Assembly (NCBI GenBank): GCA_964511405.1
Contig: CAZEFK010000206.1
Span: 1-12,601 of the forward strand
Source: CAZEFK01 sp964511405
Lineage (GTDB): Bacteria; Pseudomonadota; Alphaproteobacteria; Elsterales; Elsteraceae
Direction: 5' to 3'
DNA: 12,601 nucleotides
Shown: positions 5,791 to 12,601 of the stretch, piece by piece
Position numbering within the stretch: position 1 is the stretch's first letter
Layout: every line of letters starts with the position of its first letter
Made by a program: the position numbers and the translations under genes
Notes under the pieces: model-generated
The model's database searches: none
What the model saw: the letters and a program-made list of their open reading frames with translations, nothing else
What the model was told of the DNA's origin: nothing

Positions 5791-7092
5791 TCAGCGCAGC
5801 ACGTCCTCGCTGCCCCGCGCCTGGGCCAGCTGGGCGTCCGTGATGTCCGCGCGCCGCACCGAGGCGCCGTAGAGATAGGCATCGGCCAGGCTGGCGTCGG
5901 CGAGCCTGGTGTCGGCCAGGTTGGCCTCGCTGAGGTCGGCCAGGTCCAGGCGGGCCCCGGTGAGGTCGGCCCCGGACAGATTGGCGCCGATCAGCGACGC
6001 CTGGGTCAGTCGGGTCGGCAGGCGGGCGGCATGCTCGCCCTGGACGTCGAGCCAGCTCAGGTTGGCGCCGTGCAGGTCGGCCTCGCTGAGGTTGGCCCGG
6101 CTGAAATTGGCGCCCCGCAGGTCCGCCCCGGACAGCTTGATGCGGGCGGCGCTGACGCCGGCGAAGTCGGCATTGGCCAGGTTGCAGCCGGTGAAGTCGA
6201 CACCGTCGACGATGCACAGCCGGAACATGGCCGCGGTCAGGTCGTGGCCGGCGAAGCTCACGCCGCGCAGGTCGGTCATGGTCAGCTCCAGCCGCTTGCC
6301 GTGGGCGCCCAGGCTCGCGGTCCATTCGGCATGGGCGGCCAGCCGCTGCGGCAGGGTCTGGCCCAGATTGGGATCGCGGCGCGGGAAGATGGCCTTCGAC
6401 TTGTCGGCCTTCTCGAACAAGTCGGCGGTGTAGGTGGCGGTGACGAAATTGGCGCCCTTGATGTTGGCCTCGGCCAAGCTGGCGCCGGTGAGGTCCGCCC
6501 CGAAGAACCGGCAGCCCGACAGGTTGGCCTTGCGCAGGATCGCCCCGCGCAGGTTGGCGCCGGTGAGGTCCGTGAACCCCATGTCGCTTTCGCTGAGGTC
6601 GGCGTTGTCCAGGATGGTGCCGTGCAGGTTGGTGTCGCGCGGGCTGCCCTTGCCCCCCTTGCGCTCGGCCTTGGCGGCCAGGGCCACGGCCGAGTCGCGG
6701 AAGCCGCCGTCGGCCTGCTGGACCATGAGCGTGCCGCGCTGCAGCGACGCGGCCTCGAGATTGGCCCCGCCCAGGTCGGCGCTGCGCAAGCAGGCGCCGC
6801 GCAGGTCGGCGCGGCTGAAGTCGGTGCGGCGCAGGCAGGCGCCGCGCAGGTCGGCGCCATAGAGGTTGGCGAACCGGAAGTTGGCGTTCGACAGGTCGGC
6901 GTTGATGAAGCTGCAGCCGACCATGCTGATGTCGGCCAGGCTCCGCTTGGCGAAGCTCAGCCCGCTGAAGTCGCAGCTGACGAAGCTGGCCTTCTGGGCG
7001 TAGGCGATGCCCCGGGTCGCCTTCTCGTACTCGTCGAGGAGGCGGTCCAGGGTGGCCTGGTCGAACCGCTTGTTCTGCATGGGGGGCGCCAT
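5791..7092 (-). CDS. Pentapeptide-repeat protein with two beta-helix blocks
   Basis: A 433-aa protein dominated by A(D/N)LXX pentapeptides, which fold into a right-handed quadrilateral beta-helix. After an N-terminal helix (7-30), repeats run about 36-120, for example NADLSNANFRFANLYGADLRGACL. A non-repeat insert rich in Lys/Gly/Arg follows (about 121-153), then more repeats (154-230). A linker (about 236-268) holds HAEWTASLGAHGKR (254-267), matching the HxxWxxSxGxxGxR motif that heads many proteobacterial repeat blocks. A second block runs about 270-424 with one break (348-365). There is no signal peptide or membrane segment, so it is probably cytosolic. Functions of such proteins range from gyrase protection to scaffolds and secretion-linked factors; none is indicated here. 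The first ATG has AAGG about nine bases ahead and lies 13 nt after the 98-aa gene; Met 5 is an alternative start. Confidence 0.92.
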   Translation of the reverse strand: MAPPMQNKRFDQATLDRLLDEYEKATRGIAYAQKASFVSCDFSGLSFAKRSLADISMVGCSFINADLSNANFRFANLYGADLRGACLRRTDFSRADLRGACLRSADLGGANLEAASLQRGTLMVQQADGGFRDSAVALAAKAERKGGKGSPRDTNLHGTILDNADLSESDMGFTDLTGANLRGAILRKANLSGCRFFGADLTGASLAEANIKGANFVTATYTADLFEKADKSKAIFPRRDPNLGQTLPQRLAAHAEWTASLGAHGKRLELTMTDLRGVSFAGHDLTAAMFRLCIVDGVDFTGCNLANADFAGVSAARIKLSGADLRGANFSRANLSEADLHGANLSWLDVQGEHAARLPTRLTQASLIGANLSGADLTGARLDLADLSEANLADTRLADASLADAYLYGASVRRADITDAQLAQARGSEDVLR

Positions 7093-7105
7093 CAGCAGCG
7101 AGCCT

Positions 7106-7402
7106 TCATGTCGCGATCTTCATCGCGGTGACGACGGTCGTCGTCGGATCCTTGGCGATGCCCACGACCTCGAGCGGGATGCCGAGCGCCTTCATGCTCG
7201 ACTGGCCTTTCGATTTCATCAGGGCGTCGATCTTCTCACGCAGCTTGGTCGCGGCAGCCGCCTTCTCGCCATGGGCCATGGCCTTGTGGTCGCCCGATGC
7301 CGTGTCCATGCGGATTTCGACGACGTTCCCGCCGTCGGACGTGATCCGAGCGAGGATGTCGACGACGGTACCGCTGACGGTCCGCTCTTGCACCCCGGCC
7401 AT
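7106..7402 (-). CDS. Unrecognised 98-aa protein upstream of pentapeptide gene
   Basis: I do not recognise the family. The layout is beta strands (VSGTVVDILARIT, 9-21; VVEIRMDTA, 27-35), a Lys/Ala-rich helix (about 45-65), then two more strands (GIPLEVVGIAKD and TTTVVTAMKIA, 74-97). The final 'G(I/V)xVxVxG...' strand pair recalls small OB-like folds, as inference only. There are no cysteines, signal peptide or membrane segments. Its stop lies 13 nt before the pentapeptide-repeat ATG on the same strand, so the two are probably one operon and may act together. No strong ribosome site adjoins the ATG at 7400-7402; GGGAG lies 14 bases upstream, rather far. A GTG three codons downstream is a possible alternative. 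Confidence 0.7.
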   Translation of the reverse strand: MAGVQERTVSGTVVDILARITSDGGNVVEIRMDTASGDHKAMAHGEKAAAATKLREKIDALMKSKGQSSMKALGIPLEVVGIAKDPTTTVVTAMKIAT

Positions 7403-7520
7403 GCGACGCCAATGGTCTCCCGCTCGCGGTTCGCCGGCTCGCCGGCTGGGCGTTCAATAGGACGCAGCCAAGGTTAAAATACAGGTAACCGATCCGCCAG
7501 CCGCCCGCGGACCGTGCCCA
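7403..7520. promoter_or_regulatory. 118-bp spacer upstream of the small-protein/pentapeptide operon
   Basis: This separates the acetamidase stop from the next minus-strand start. Read on the minus strand it first shows a weak stem (arms 7507-7513 and 7491-7497, loop 9 nt, one G-T pair), followed about eleven bases later by TTTT. That is at most a poor intrinsic terminator. GGTTA-N9-TAACC (7472-7490) is an AT-rich inverted repeat that could mark a control site. TCGCCGGC occurs twice in tandem at 7431-7446. No clear promoter boxes were identified. Confidence 0.3.
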
Positions 7521-8507
7521 TCACGACCGCCCCAAGAGCGACTTCGCCAGCATCGCGTGGACGCCCTTGTTGACGTCGACCAGCTGGGTCACGCGCAGGT
7601 CGACCGCCAGGCTGCACAAGGTGTAGGCGTCGATGGCCGGCAGGCCCGCCAGCTCCTCGAGCAGCCGGATCATCTGGCGCAGCGCCTGCTTGGCGGCGTC
7701 GTCGAGATCGGGGTCGAGGCCCAGCGTGATCCAGTGGCGGCGCGTCTCGGCGCGCGGGAAATCCAGCCGCAGGTCCTTGCGCACCACCAGCTCGAAGGTG
7801 CCGGTCAGCGCCGTCTCCAGCGCCGTGACGCAGACCTCGCCGTCGCCCTGCACGGCGTGGCCGTCGCCGGCCGAGAACAGGGCGCCCTCGGCGAAGACGG
7901 GCAGGTACAGGGTCGTCCCGGGCCCCAGTTCCTTGAGGTCGAGATTGCCGCCGAACGCGCGCGGCACGATCGACGAGCAGGCGCCCCAGATCGACGGCGG
8001 CGCTACGCCCATGACGCCGAAGAACGGCGCCAGCGGCACCGTCATGCCCCAGGGCAGCACTGCCTTGCCGGCCGCCCGGTCGATCGGGACGTGCAGCAGG
8101 CGGCGGACCGGAAAGTCCTCGGGCAAGGTGCCGGCCAGCGGATGGATCGCGTTCCAGCCCCAGTCCTGGCGGATCCCGACGTCCAGGATGCGCACCTCGA
8201 GGGTGTCGCCGGGCTCCGCCCCCTCGACATGGATCGGCCCGGTCAGGATGTGCCCGGGCATCCGCGGCTTCATCGCCGCATGGATCGCCCGCAGCTCGGG
8301 CAGCACCTCGAAGGGCGCGCCGGGCATCGCCTCGGGGCCGCCGGAGACGGCATTGATCGTCACCCGGTCGCCCGAGCGGACCCGCAGCACCGGCGGCAGG
8401 GCCGCGTCGAACACGCCCCAGTGGCAGGTCTCGGGGCTCGAATCCAGGACGTGATGGCGGGCACCGGCGGCCGGATGCAGCGCCGCGTCGGGCTGGGCGT
8501 TAGGCAT
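7521..8507 (-). CDS. Acetamidase/formamidase family amidohydrolase
   Basis: A 328-aa protein of the FmdA/AmdA family, whose members hydrolyse formamide, acetamide or related small amides to ammonia and a carboxylate in the cytosol. Recognisable segments are the opening HHVLDSSPETCHWGVFDAALPPVLRVRSGDRV (18-49), GHILTGPIHVEGAEPGDTLEVRILDV (85-110), FFGVMGVAPPS (163-173), FGGNLDLKELGPGTTLYLPVF.EGALFSAGDGHAVQGDGEVCVTALE (186-231), and the C-terminal AYTLCSLAVDLRVTQLVDVNKGVHAML (296-322). The GGN, GDxHAxQGDGE and VDxxKGVHAML signatures are typical of the family. Length is near the usual 300-400. The start is ATG at 8505-8507 with GGAG about nine bases upstream. No amide-uptake genes adjoin it. The exact substrate is not determinable. 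Confidence 0.92.
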   Translation of the reverse strand: MPNAQPDAALHPAAGARHHVLDSSPETCHWGVFDAALPPVLRVRSGDRVTINAVSGGPEAMPGAPFEVLPELRAIHAAMKPRMPGHILTGPIHVEGAEPGDTLEVRILDVGIRQDWGWNAIHPLAGTLPEDFPVRRLLHVPIDRAAGKAVLPWGMTVPLAPFFGVMGVAPPSIWGACSSIVPRAFGGNLDLKELGPGTTLYLPVFAEGALFSAGDGHAVQGDGEVCVTALETALTGTFELVVRKDLRLDFPRAETRRHWITLGLDPDLDDAAKQALRQMIRLLEELAGLPAIDAYTLCSLAVDLRVTQLVDVNKGVHAMLAKSLLGRS

Positions 8508-8754
8508 GGCGCGGGCTCCGGTGGCGGGGTGCGGTCGGCCGATGATAGGCGAGCCGCGCCATGCCGACCAGCGGGCCCACGCAGGGGTGCGGCATCGCGA
8601 GGCGGGACAGGGCGGCGATTCCGTATCATGAACCGCCCCGGCCGCGTCCGGCTTGCCACGGCCGGGGCGTGACGGTTTGACTGGCGGATCTTGCCGCTCG
8701 GCCCAACCCCGGCCATCTCGGTGCAGCCCTTGTTCAACCGGGCAGGAGATCCCG
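8508..8754. promoter_or_regulatory. 247-bp divergent region between acetamidase and ABC transporter genes
   Basis: Both flanking genes are read outward, so promoters for both must lie here. On the minus strand TATCAT (8542-8547) lies about 35 bases ahead of the acetamidase ATG with a weak TGGTCG 17 bases further up, making a possible -10/-35. TTGACT at 8677-8682 (plus) resembles a -35 for the ABC gene, but no good -10 follows. GGTCGGC/GCCGACC (8533-8539 and 8563-8569) forms a 7-bp inverted repeat, and a stronger hairpin lies at 8634-8669. The plus strand has AGGAG seven bases before the ATG at 8755. Confidence 0.4.
8634..8669. repeat. Perfect 11-bp-arm inverted repeat (hairpin)
   Basis: CGCCCCGGCCG (8634-8644) and CGGCCGGGGCG (8659-8669) are exact complements separated by 14 nt; GGC/GCC inside the loop could lengthen the stem. 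Only TTT follows on the plus strand (8676-8678). It sits between divergent starts and so does not terminate either neighbour. It could be an operator-like palindrome, a leader hairpin of the ABC transcript, or the terminator of an unseen small RNA. Confidence 0.65.
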
Positions 8755-10497
8755 ATGCGCCCAACCGCACGCGCCTTGCTCCGCGACGTCTGGCAGCTGG
8801 CTCGCCCCTACTGGTTCTCCGAGGAGCGCTGGAGCGCCCGCGGCCTGCTGGCGATCATCGTCGCGATGAACCTGGGCATGGTGGCGCTGAACGTGCGCTT
8901 CAACAGCTGGTACAACGCGTTCTACAATTCTCTGCAGAACAAGGACGAAGCCGAGTTCTTCCGCCAGCTGCTGATCTTCTTCGGCCTGGCCATCGGCTAC
9001 ATCATCATCGCGGTGTACCAGATCTGGCTCAACCAGCTGCTGCAGATCCGGTGGCGGCGCTGGCTGACGGGTCAGTTCCTGGGCAGCTGGCTCGGCGATA
9101 CCACCTATTACCGGCTGCAGGTGAGCGACCGGACCACGGACAACCCGGACCAGCGCATTGCCGAGGACCTGCGGGATTTCGTGCGCCAGACGCTGACCCT
9201 GACGCTCGGCCTGATGAACGCCGCGGTCACGCTGGTGTCGTTCGTGGCCATCCTGTGGGGACTGTCCGGCCCGCTGGGCTTCACCGTGGCCGGCATCCCG
9301 GTCGTGATCCCCGGCTACATGGTGTTCGTGGCGGTGGTCTATGCCATCGCCGGGACGACCCTGACCCACCTGATCGGCCGGCCGTTGGTGCGCCTGAACT
9401 TCGACCGCCAGCGCTTCGAAGCCGATTTCCGCTATTCGCTGGTCCGCTTCCGCGAGAATGTCGAGGGCGTCGCGCTCTATCACGGCGAGCCGCGCGAGCA
9501 GGCGCTGTTCCAGCGGCTGTTCGGCAACGTGATCGTCAATTGGCGGGCGATCATGAGCCGGCAGAAGTGGCTGACCTCGTTCACCGCGGCCTATGCCCAG
9601 GTGGCCACCGTGTTCCCGTTCATGGTCGCCGCCCCGCGCTATTTCTCGGGCGCGATCCAGCTCGGCGGGCTGATGCAGATCTCATCCGCCTTCGGGCAGG
9701 TCCAAACTGCCTTGAGCTGGTTCGTCGAGGCCTATGTGACGCTGGCCGACTGGACCGCCACGGTCGAACGCTTGACGCAGTTCCGCACCGTCATGGACGC
9801 CGCCAAGGCCGAACTCGCCGGGCCCGAGGAGGCGATCGAGCGGGCCGAGGGCGCCCGCGACCTGACGCTCGACCAGCTGAGCATCACCCTGCCCGGCGGG
9901 CGCGTCCTGCTGCGTGACGCGAGCCTGCGCATCGCGCCCGGCGAGGCGATCATGCTCGCCGGCCCCTCGGGGTCGGGCAAGAGCACCTTGTTCCGGGCCG
10001 TCGCGGGGCTGTGGCGGCGCGGCCGGGGCCGCATCCAGGTGCCGGTCGGCGCCCGCGTGCTGTTCCTGCCGCAAAAGGCCTATCTTCCGATCGGCAGCCT
10101 GCGCGAGGTGGTGGCCTATCCCAGCGATCCCGCCGCGGTCGGCGACCCTGCGATCGGCGATGCCCTGACGGCGGCGGGTCTGCCCGGGCTCGTCGACCGG
10201 CTGGACGAGGTCGGCAATTGGAGCCAGATCCTGTCGCCCGGCGAGCAGCAGCGCCTGGCCGTCGCCCGGGCCGTGATCTGTCGGCCCGACTGGCTGTTCC
10301 TCGACGAGGCCACGGCCTCGCTCGATCCCGAGGCCGAGGCCCAGCTCTATCGGCTGCTCCGGACGCGCTTGCCCGCGGCTACCATCTTCAGTATCGGGCA
10401 TCGAACCACGCTGATGGCGTTCCATGACCGGCTGCTGACCCTGGGCGGCGGCACGATCGAAAGCCGGTCGTTGCTGCCGGTGGAGGCGGCGAGCTAG
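8755..10497 (+). CDS. ABC transporter, fused membrane domain and ATPase (SbmA/BacA/YddA type)
   Basis: A 580-aa inner-membrane half-transporter that should work as a homodimer. The membrane domain (about 1-340) matches the ABC_membrane_2/SbmA-BacA group: NVRFNSWYNAFYNSLQNKDE (46-65), several hydrophobic spans between 30 and 300, NPDQRIAEDLRDF (130-142), and RFRENVEGVALYHGE (231-245). The ATPase shows Walker A GPSGSGKST (403-411), LPQKAYLPIGSLRE, the signature LSPGEQQRLA (493-502), Walker B WLFLDEA (513-519) and the switch His 549. Relatives include E. coli YddA and mycobacterial Rv1819c, a multi-solute B12/peptide importer; SbmA and BacA are ATPase-less cousins that import peptides. The frame stays open 34 codons further up, but ATG 8755 has AGGAG seven bases ahead and the family N-terminus. 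It precedes mprF in the same direction, suggesting a shared envelope or antimicrobial-peptide role. Confidence 0.93.
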   Translation: MRPTARALLRDVWQLARPYWFSEERWSARGLLAIIVAMNLGMVALNVRFNSWYNAFYNSLQNKDEAEFFRQLLIFFGLAIGYIIIAVYQIWLNQLLQIRWRRWLTGQFLGSWLGDTTYYRLQVSDRTTDNPDQRIAEDLRDFVRQTLTLTLGLMNAAVTLVSFVAILWGLSGPLGFTVAGIPVVIPGYMVFVAVVYAIAGTTLTHLIGRPLVRLNFDRQRFEADFRYSLVRFRENVEGVALYHGEPREQALFQRLFGNVIVNWRAIMSRQKWLTSFTAAYAQVATVFPFMVAAPRYFSGAIQLGGLMQISSAFGQVQTALSWFVEAYVTLADWTATVERLTQFRTVMDAAKAELAGPEEAIERAEGARDLTLDQLSITLPGGRVLLRDASLRIAPGEAIMLAGPSGSGKSTLFRAVAGLWRRGRGRIQVPVGARVLFLPQKAYLPIGSLREVVAYPSDPAAVGDPAIGDALTAAGLPGLVDRLDEVGNWSQILSPGEQQRLAVARAVICRPDWLFLDEATASLDPEAEAQLYRLLRTRLPAATIFSIGHRTTLMAFHDRLLTLGGGTIESRSLLPVEAAS

Positions 10498-10518
10498 GAG
10501 TACGCGCACGATTACGCT

Positions 10519-10540
10519 CCGGGGCGCCGTTCCGCCCCGG
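10519..10540 (+). repeat. Stem-loop between ABC gene and mprF
   Basis: CCGGGGCG (10519-10526) and CGCCCCGG (10533-10540) are exact complements around a 6-nt loop in the 57-nt gap. No T-tract follows, so it is not a canonical rho-independent terminator. It may stabilise the upstream message or attenuate read-through into mprF. The right arm with its flanks (10532-10543) repeats a 12-mer also found at 8633-8644 in the upstream hairpin. Confidence 0.55.
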
Positions 10541-10554
10541 CCGACCGCGAGACC

Positions 10555-12601
10555 ATGATCGAACGAGACCGACGGATCCCGCGCATGCGCGGCGCCCTGG
10601 CCCGCCTCCGGGCGGCTGCGGCGCGCCAGAAGGCCTGGGCGATGCCGGCGCTGGCGGCCGGCCTGCTGGTCATGGCGGTGTTCGGCCTGAAGGCGATGCT
10701 GGCGACGGTCACGGTCGCGCGGATCACCCAGGCGCTGGTCACCATCGACCCCGGGTCGATCGCGCTGGCGCTGGGCTTCACGGTGCTGAGCTTCACCACC
10801 CTGGTCGGCTACGACCTGTCGGCGCTGCGCCATGTCCAGGTGCGCCTGCCGCTGGGGCTGGTGGCGACCGCGTCGTTCTGCGGCTACGCCATCGGCAACA
10901 CCGTGGGCTTCAGCATGGTGACCGGCGGCTCGGTGCGCTACCGGCTGTATTCGGCGGCCGGGCTGGGCGCCGGCCAGATCGGCAAGATCGCCGTGTTCGC
11001 GGCCCTCGCCTTCGCGGTCGGCGTGACCGCCATCTCGGCCCTGGCGCTGCTGATCCGGCCCGACCTGCTGGCCGCCGCGGCGCACCAGCCGAACTGGGTG
11101 ATCGAACTGGTGGCCGTGGCGGCGCTGGCGGTGGTCGCCGGGCTGGTGGTCCTGAGCTTCCGGCACCGGCAGATCTCCATCGGCCGCTTCACCCTGCGCC
11201 TGCCGACCGGGGGGCTGGTGCTGTTCCAGCTCGCGATCTCGATGACCGACCTGGTCTTCGCCGGCGCGGCGCTGTGGGTCCTGCTGCCCCCGGGCAGCGT
11301 GCCCTACACCGAGTTCCTGCCGGTCTACGGCATCGCGCTGGTGATGGGGCTGGCCAGCCACCTGCCGGCCGGCCTCGGCGTGTTCGAGGCCGTGTTCCTG
11401 GTGTCGCTGGGCGGCACCGTCGGGGTCGAGCCCCTGGTCGCCGGCCTGGTCGCCTACCGGGCGGTCTACTATGTCGTGCCGCTGCTGGTGGCGATGGCGC
11501 TGCTGGCGGGCTCGGAAGCGCTGCGCCACGGCCGCCGCGCCGGTGACTTCCTGCATGCCGTGTTCACCCTGGGCTCGACCGGCGTGCCGGTCCTGCTGGC
11601 GGCCCTGTCGGTGGTCGCCGGCAGCGTCCTGGTGGCCAGCGCCGCGGTGCCGGCGGCGGCCGAGCTGGCGCCGGTGCGCGCCGCCCTGCCGGCGGTGCTG
11701 ATCCAGCTGTCGAACTGGCTGGGCAGCCTGTTCGGCGTCGGGCTGATCGTGCTGGCCCAGGGGCTCTACCGCCGGCTCAACGCCGCCTGGTGGCTGAGTG
11801 CGGCGGCGCTGGCGGTCGGCGCCGGCATGTCGGTGCTGAAGGGGGTTTGGGTCGAAGCCGCGGTGCTGGCCGCCATCCTGGCCGCCCTGGTCGCCTGCCG
11901 CCGCCGCTTCCCGCGGTCGACCTCGCTGCTCGACCGGCCGTTCACGCCCGGCTGGATCCTGTCGGTGGGCGCCGTGCTTGCTGCGCTCGGCTGGCTGACC
12001 CTGTTCACCATGGACCATGCCGAATATGCCAACAGCACCTGGTGGCAGCTGACCCTGGACGGCACCGCGCCGCCGGCGATCCGGGCGGCGCTGGCGGCGA
12101 TGCTGGCCGCCGCCGTGATTAGCGGCGGCGGCCTGCTACGGCCGGCGCCGCCGCGGCGGCTGGCGGCGCCGGTCACGCCGGCCGAGATCAACCGCGCCCT
12201 GCGCATCGTCCGCGCCCAGGAGCGCGCCGAGGCCGGGCGGGTGGCGCTGGGCGACAAGGCGGTGCTGTTCAGCGACAGCGGCCGCTCGGTCCTGATGTTC
12301 GCCCGCCGCCGCGGCAGCGCCATCGCCCTGTACGACCCGGTCGGGCCGGCCTTCGAGCAGCGCGGCCTGATCCGCCAGTTCCTGCGCCAGTGCGCGGCCG
12401 AGCGGCTGCGCCCGGCGGTCTATCTGGTGCGCCCGCAGAGCCAGTCCCTGTATGTCGAGGAGGGGCTCGACCTGCTGCCGATCGGCGAAGCGGCGCGGGT
12501 GCGCCTGGCCGGCTTCGACCTGGCGGCGCCGGCGCACGCCGCCCTCGCCGAGCGGGTACGCCGGGCGGCGGCGCGCGGCGTGACCGTGCGCGCGCTCGCC
12601 G
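10555..12601 (+). CDS. mprF: MprF-type phosphatidylglycerol aminoacyltransferase, 3' end outside window
   Basis: The frame runs open from ATG 10555 to the window end (682 codons plus one base); family members are ~850 aa, so roughly the last fifth is missing. The N-terminal part (about 25-530) is a polytopic membrane flippase domain (COG0392) with GYAIGNTVGFSMVTGGSVRYRLYSAAGL (110-137) and LASHLPAGLGVFEAVFL (266-282). From about residue 542 the cytosolic DUF2156-type synthase domain begins: NRALRIVRAQERAEAG, then GDKAVLFSDSGRSVLMFARR and ALYDPVGP. MprF transfers Lys (or Ala) from tRNA to phosphatidylglycerol and flips the product outward, lowering negative charge and blocking cationic peptides. 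Rhizobial and Agrobacterium homologues are called lpiA. Amino-acid specificity cannot be read here. The ribosome site at 10555 is weak; Met 11 (10585) is an alternative. It follows the ABC gene by 57 nt and may be co-transcribed. Confidence 0.93.
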   Translation, partial: MIERDRRIPRMRGALARLRAAAARQKAWAMPALAAGLLVMAVFGLKAMLATVTVARITQALVTIDPGSIALALGFTVLSFTTLVGYDLSALRHVQVRLPLGLVATASFCGYAIGNTVGFSMVTGGSVRYRLYSAAGLGAGQIGKIAVFAALAFAVGVTAISALALLIRPDLLAAAAHQPNWVIELVAVAALAVVAGLVVLSFRHRQISIGRFTLRLPTGGLVLFQLAISMTDLVFAGAALWVLLPPGSVPYTEFLPVYGIALVMGLASHLPAGLGVFEAVFLVSLGGTVGVEPLVAGLVAYRAVYYVVPLLVAMALLAGSEALRHGRRAGDFLHAVFTLGSTGVPVLLAALSVVAGSVLVASAAVPAAAELAPVRAALPAVLIQLSNWLGSLFGVGLIVLAQGLYRRLNAAWWLSAAALAVGAGMSVLKGVWVEAAVLAAILAALVACRRRFPRSTSLLDRPFTPGWILSVGAVLAALGWLTLFTMDHAEYANSTWWQLTLDGTAPPAIRAALAAMLAAAVISGGGLLRPAPPRRLAAPVTPAEINRALRIVRAQERAEAGRVALGDKAVLFSDSGRSVLMFARRRGSAIALYDPVGPAFEQRGLIRQFLRQCAAERLRPAVYLVRPQSQSLYVEEGLDLLPIGEAARVRLAGFDLAAPAHAALAERVRRAAARGVTVRALA

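Noticed and set aside
5791..7092. 15-bp tandem DNA repeat array resembling a satellite
   Set aside because: The repetition is degenerate and fully explained by pentapeptide coding.
5713..7131. A 472-codon plus-strand frame with repeating VG-AQ-like units
   Set aside because: The periodicity is the antisense image of the 15-bp pentapeptide repeats encoded on the minus strand; no ribosome site or known fold.
7491..7513. Rho-independent terminator after the acetamidase gene
   Set aside because: The stem is short with a G-T pair and a large loop, and the T run is about eleven bases away.
9682..12018. A very long open frame (778 codons) on the minus strand, antisense to the ABC gene and mprF
   Set aside because: Its translation is a Gln/His/Arg/Gly-rich string with no domain, typical of the shadow of GC-rich genes, and both plus-strand genes carry complete family motifs.
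1..12601. CRISPR arrays, IS elements, integrases, toxin-antitoxin or defence genes
   Set aside because: No regularly spaced direct repeats, transposase/integrase motifs, terminal repeats or known defence domains were seen on either strand.

Overview
The window is GC-rich DNA (by eye about 70% GC) from a bacterium, most likely an alphaproteobacterium. The pointers are a degenerate EAL protein resembling Caulobacter/rhizobial TipF, an SbmA/BacA-like ABC protein next to an mprF/lpiA-type gene, and dense packing with 4-bp start/stop overlaps. Genus cannot be read from the sequence. No rRNA, tRNA, CRISPR array, insertion sequence or phage gene was seen. Eleven genes are supported; the first lacks its 5' end and the last its 3' end. 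Nothing here is a clear new defence or mobile system.

Region 1 (1-3906). A TipF-like EAL protein overlaps by 4 bp a malate/L-lactate dehydrogenase-family gene (+). This converges on a qor-type quinone oxidoreductase (-), which is divergent from a LysR regulator (+). The 95-bp divergent spacer carries a perfect 6+6 inverted repeat that could be the LysR site.

Region 2 (3903-5786). An RraA/HMG-aldolase-family gene (-) shares its stop tetranucleotide CTAG with the LysR gene. It is divergent from a two-gene unit (+): an unrecognised 191-aa, Thr/Gly/Ser-rich, cysteine-free repetitive protein, and a 130-aa exported protein with a FecR-like look. The 236-bp divergent spacer holds three inverted repeats, two of which share a strand and could form alternative hairpins.

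Region 3 (5791-8507, all -). From upstream to downstream these are an acetamidase/formamidase-family gene, a small unrecognised 98-aa gene, and, 13 nt further, a 433-aa pentapeptide-repeat protein with two beta-helix blocks. The last two form a probable operon.

Region 4 (8508-12601, +). A 247-bp spacer contains a perfect 11-bp-arm hairpin. An SbmA/BacA/YddA-type ABC transporter (membrane domain fused to ATPase) follows, then, after a 57-nt gap with an 8-bp-stem hairpin, an MprF-type phosphatidylglycerol aminoacyltransferase cut by the window end. Together these look like an envelope module for handling cationic or antimicrobial peptides.

All three convergent gene pairs meet with essentially no intergenic DNA (gaps of +4, -4 and +4 nt), so there is no room for terminators between them.
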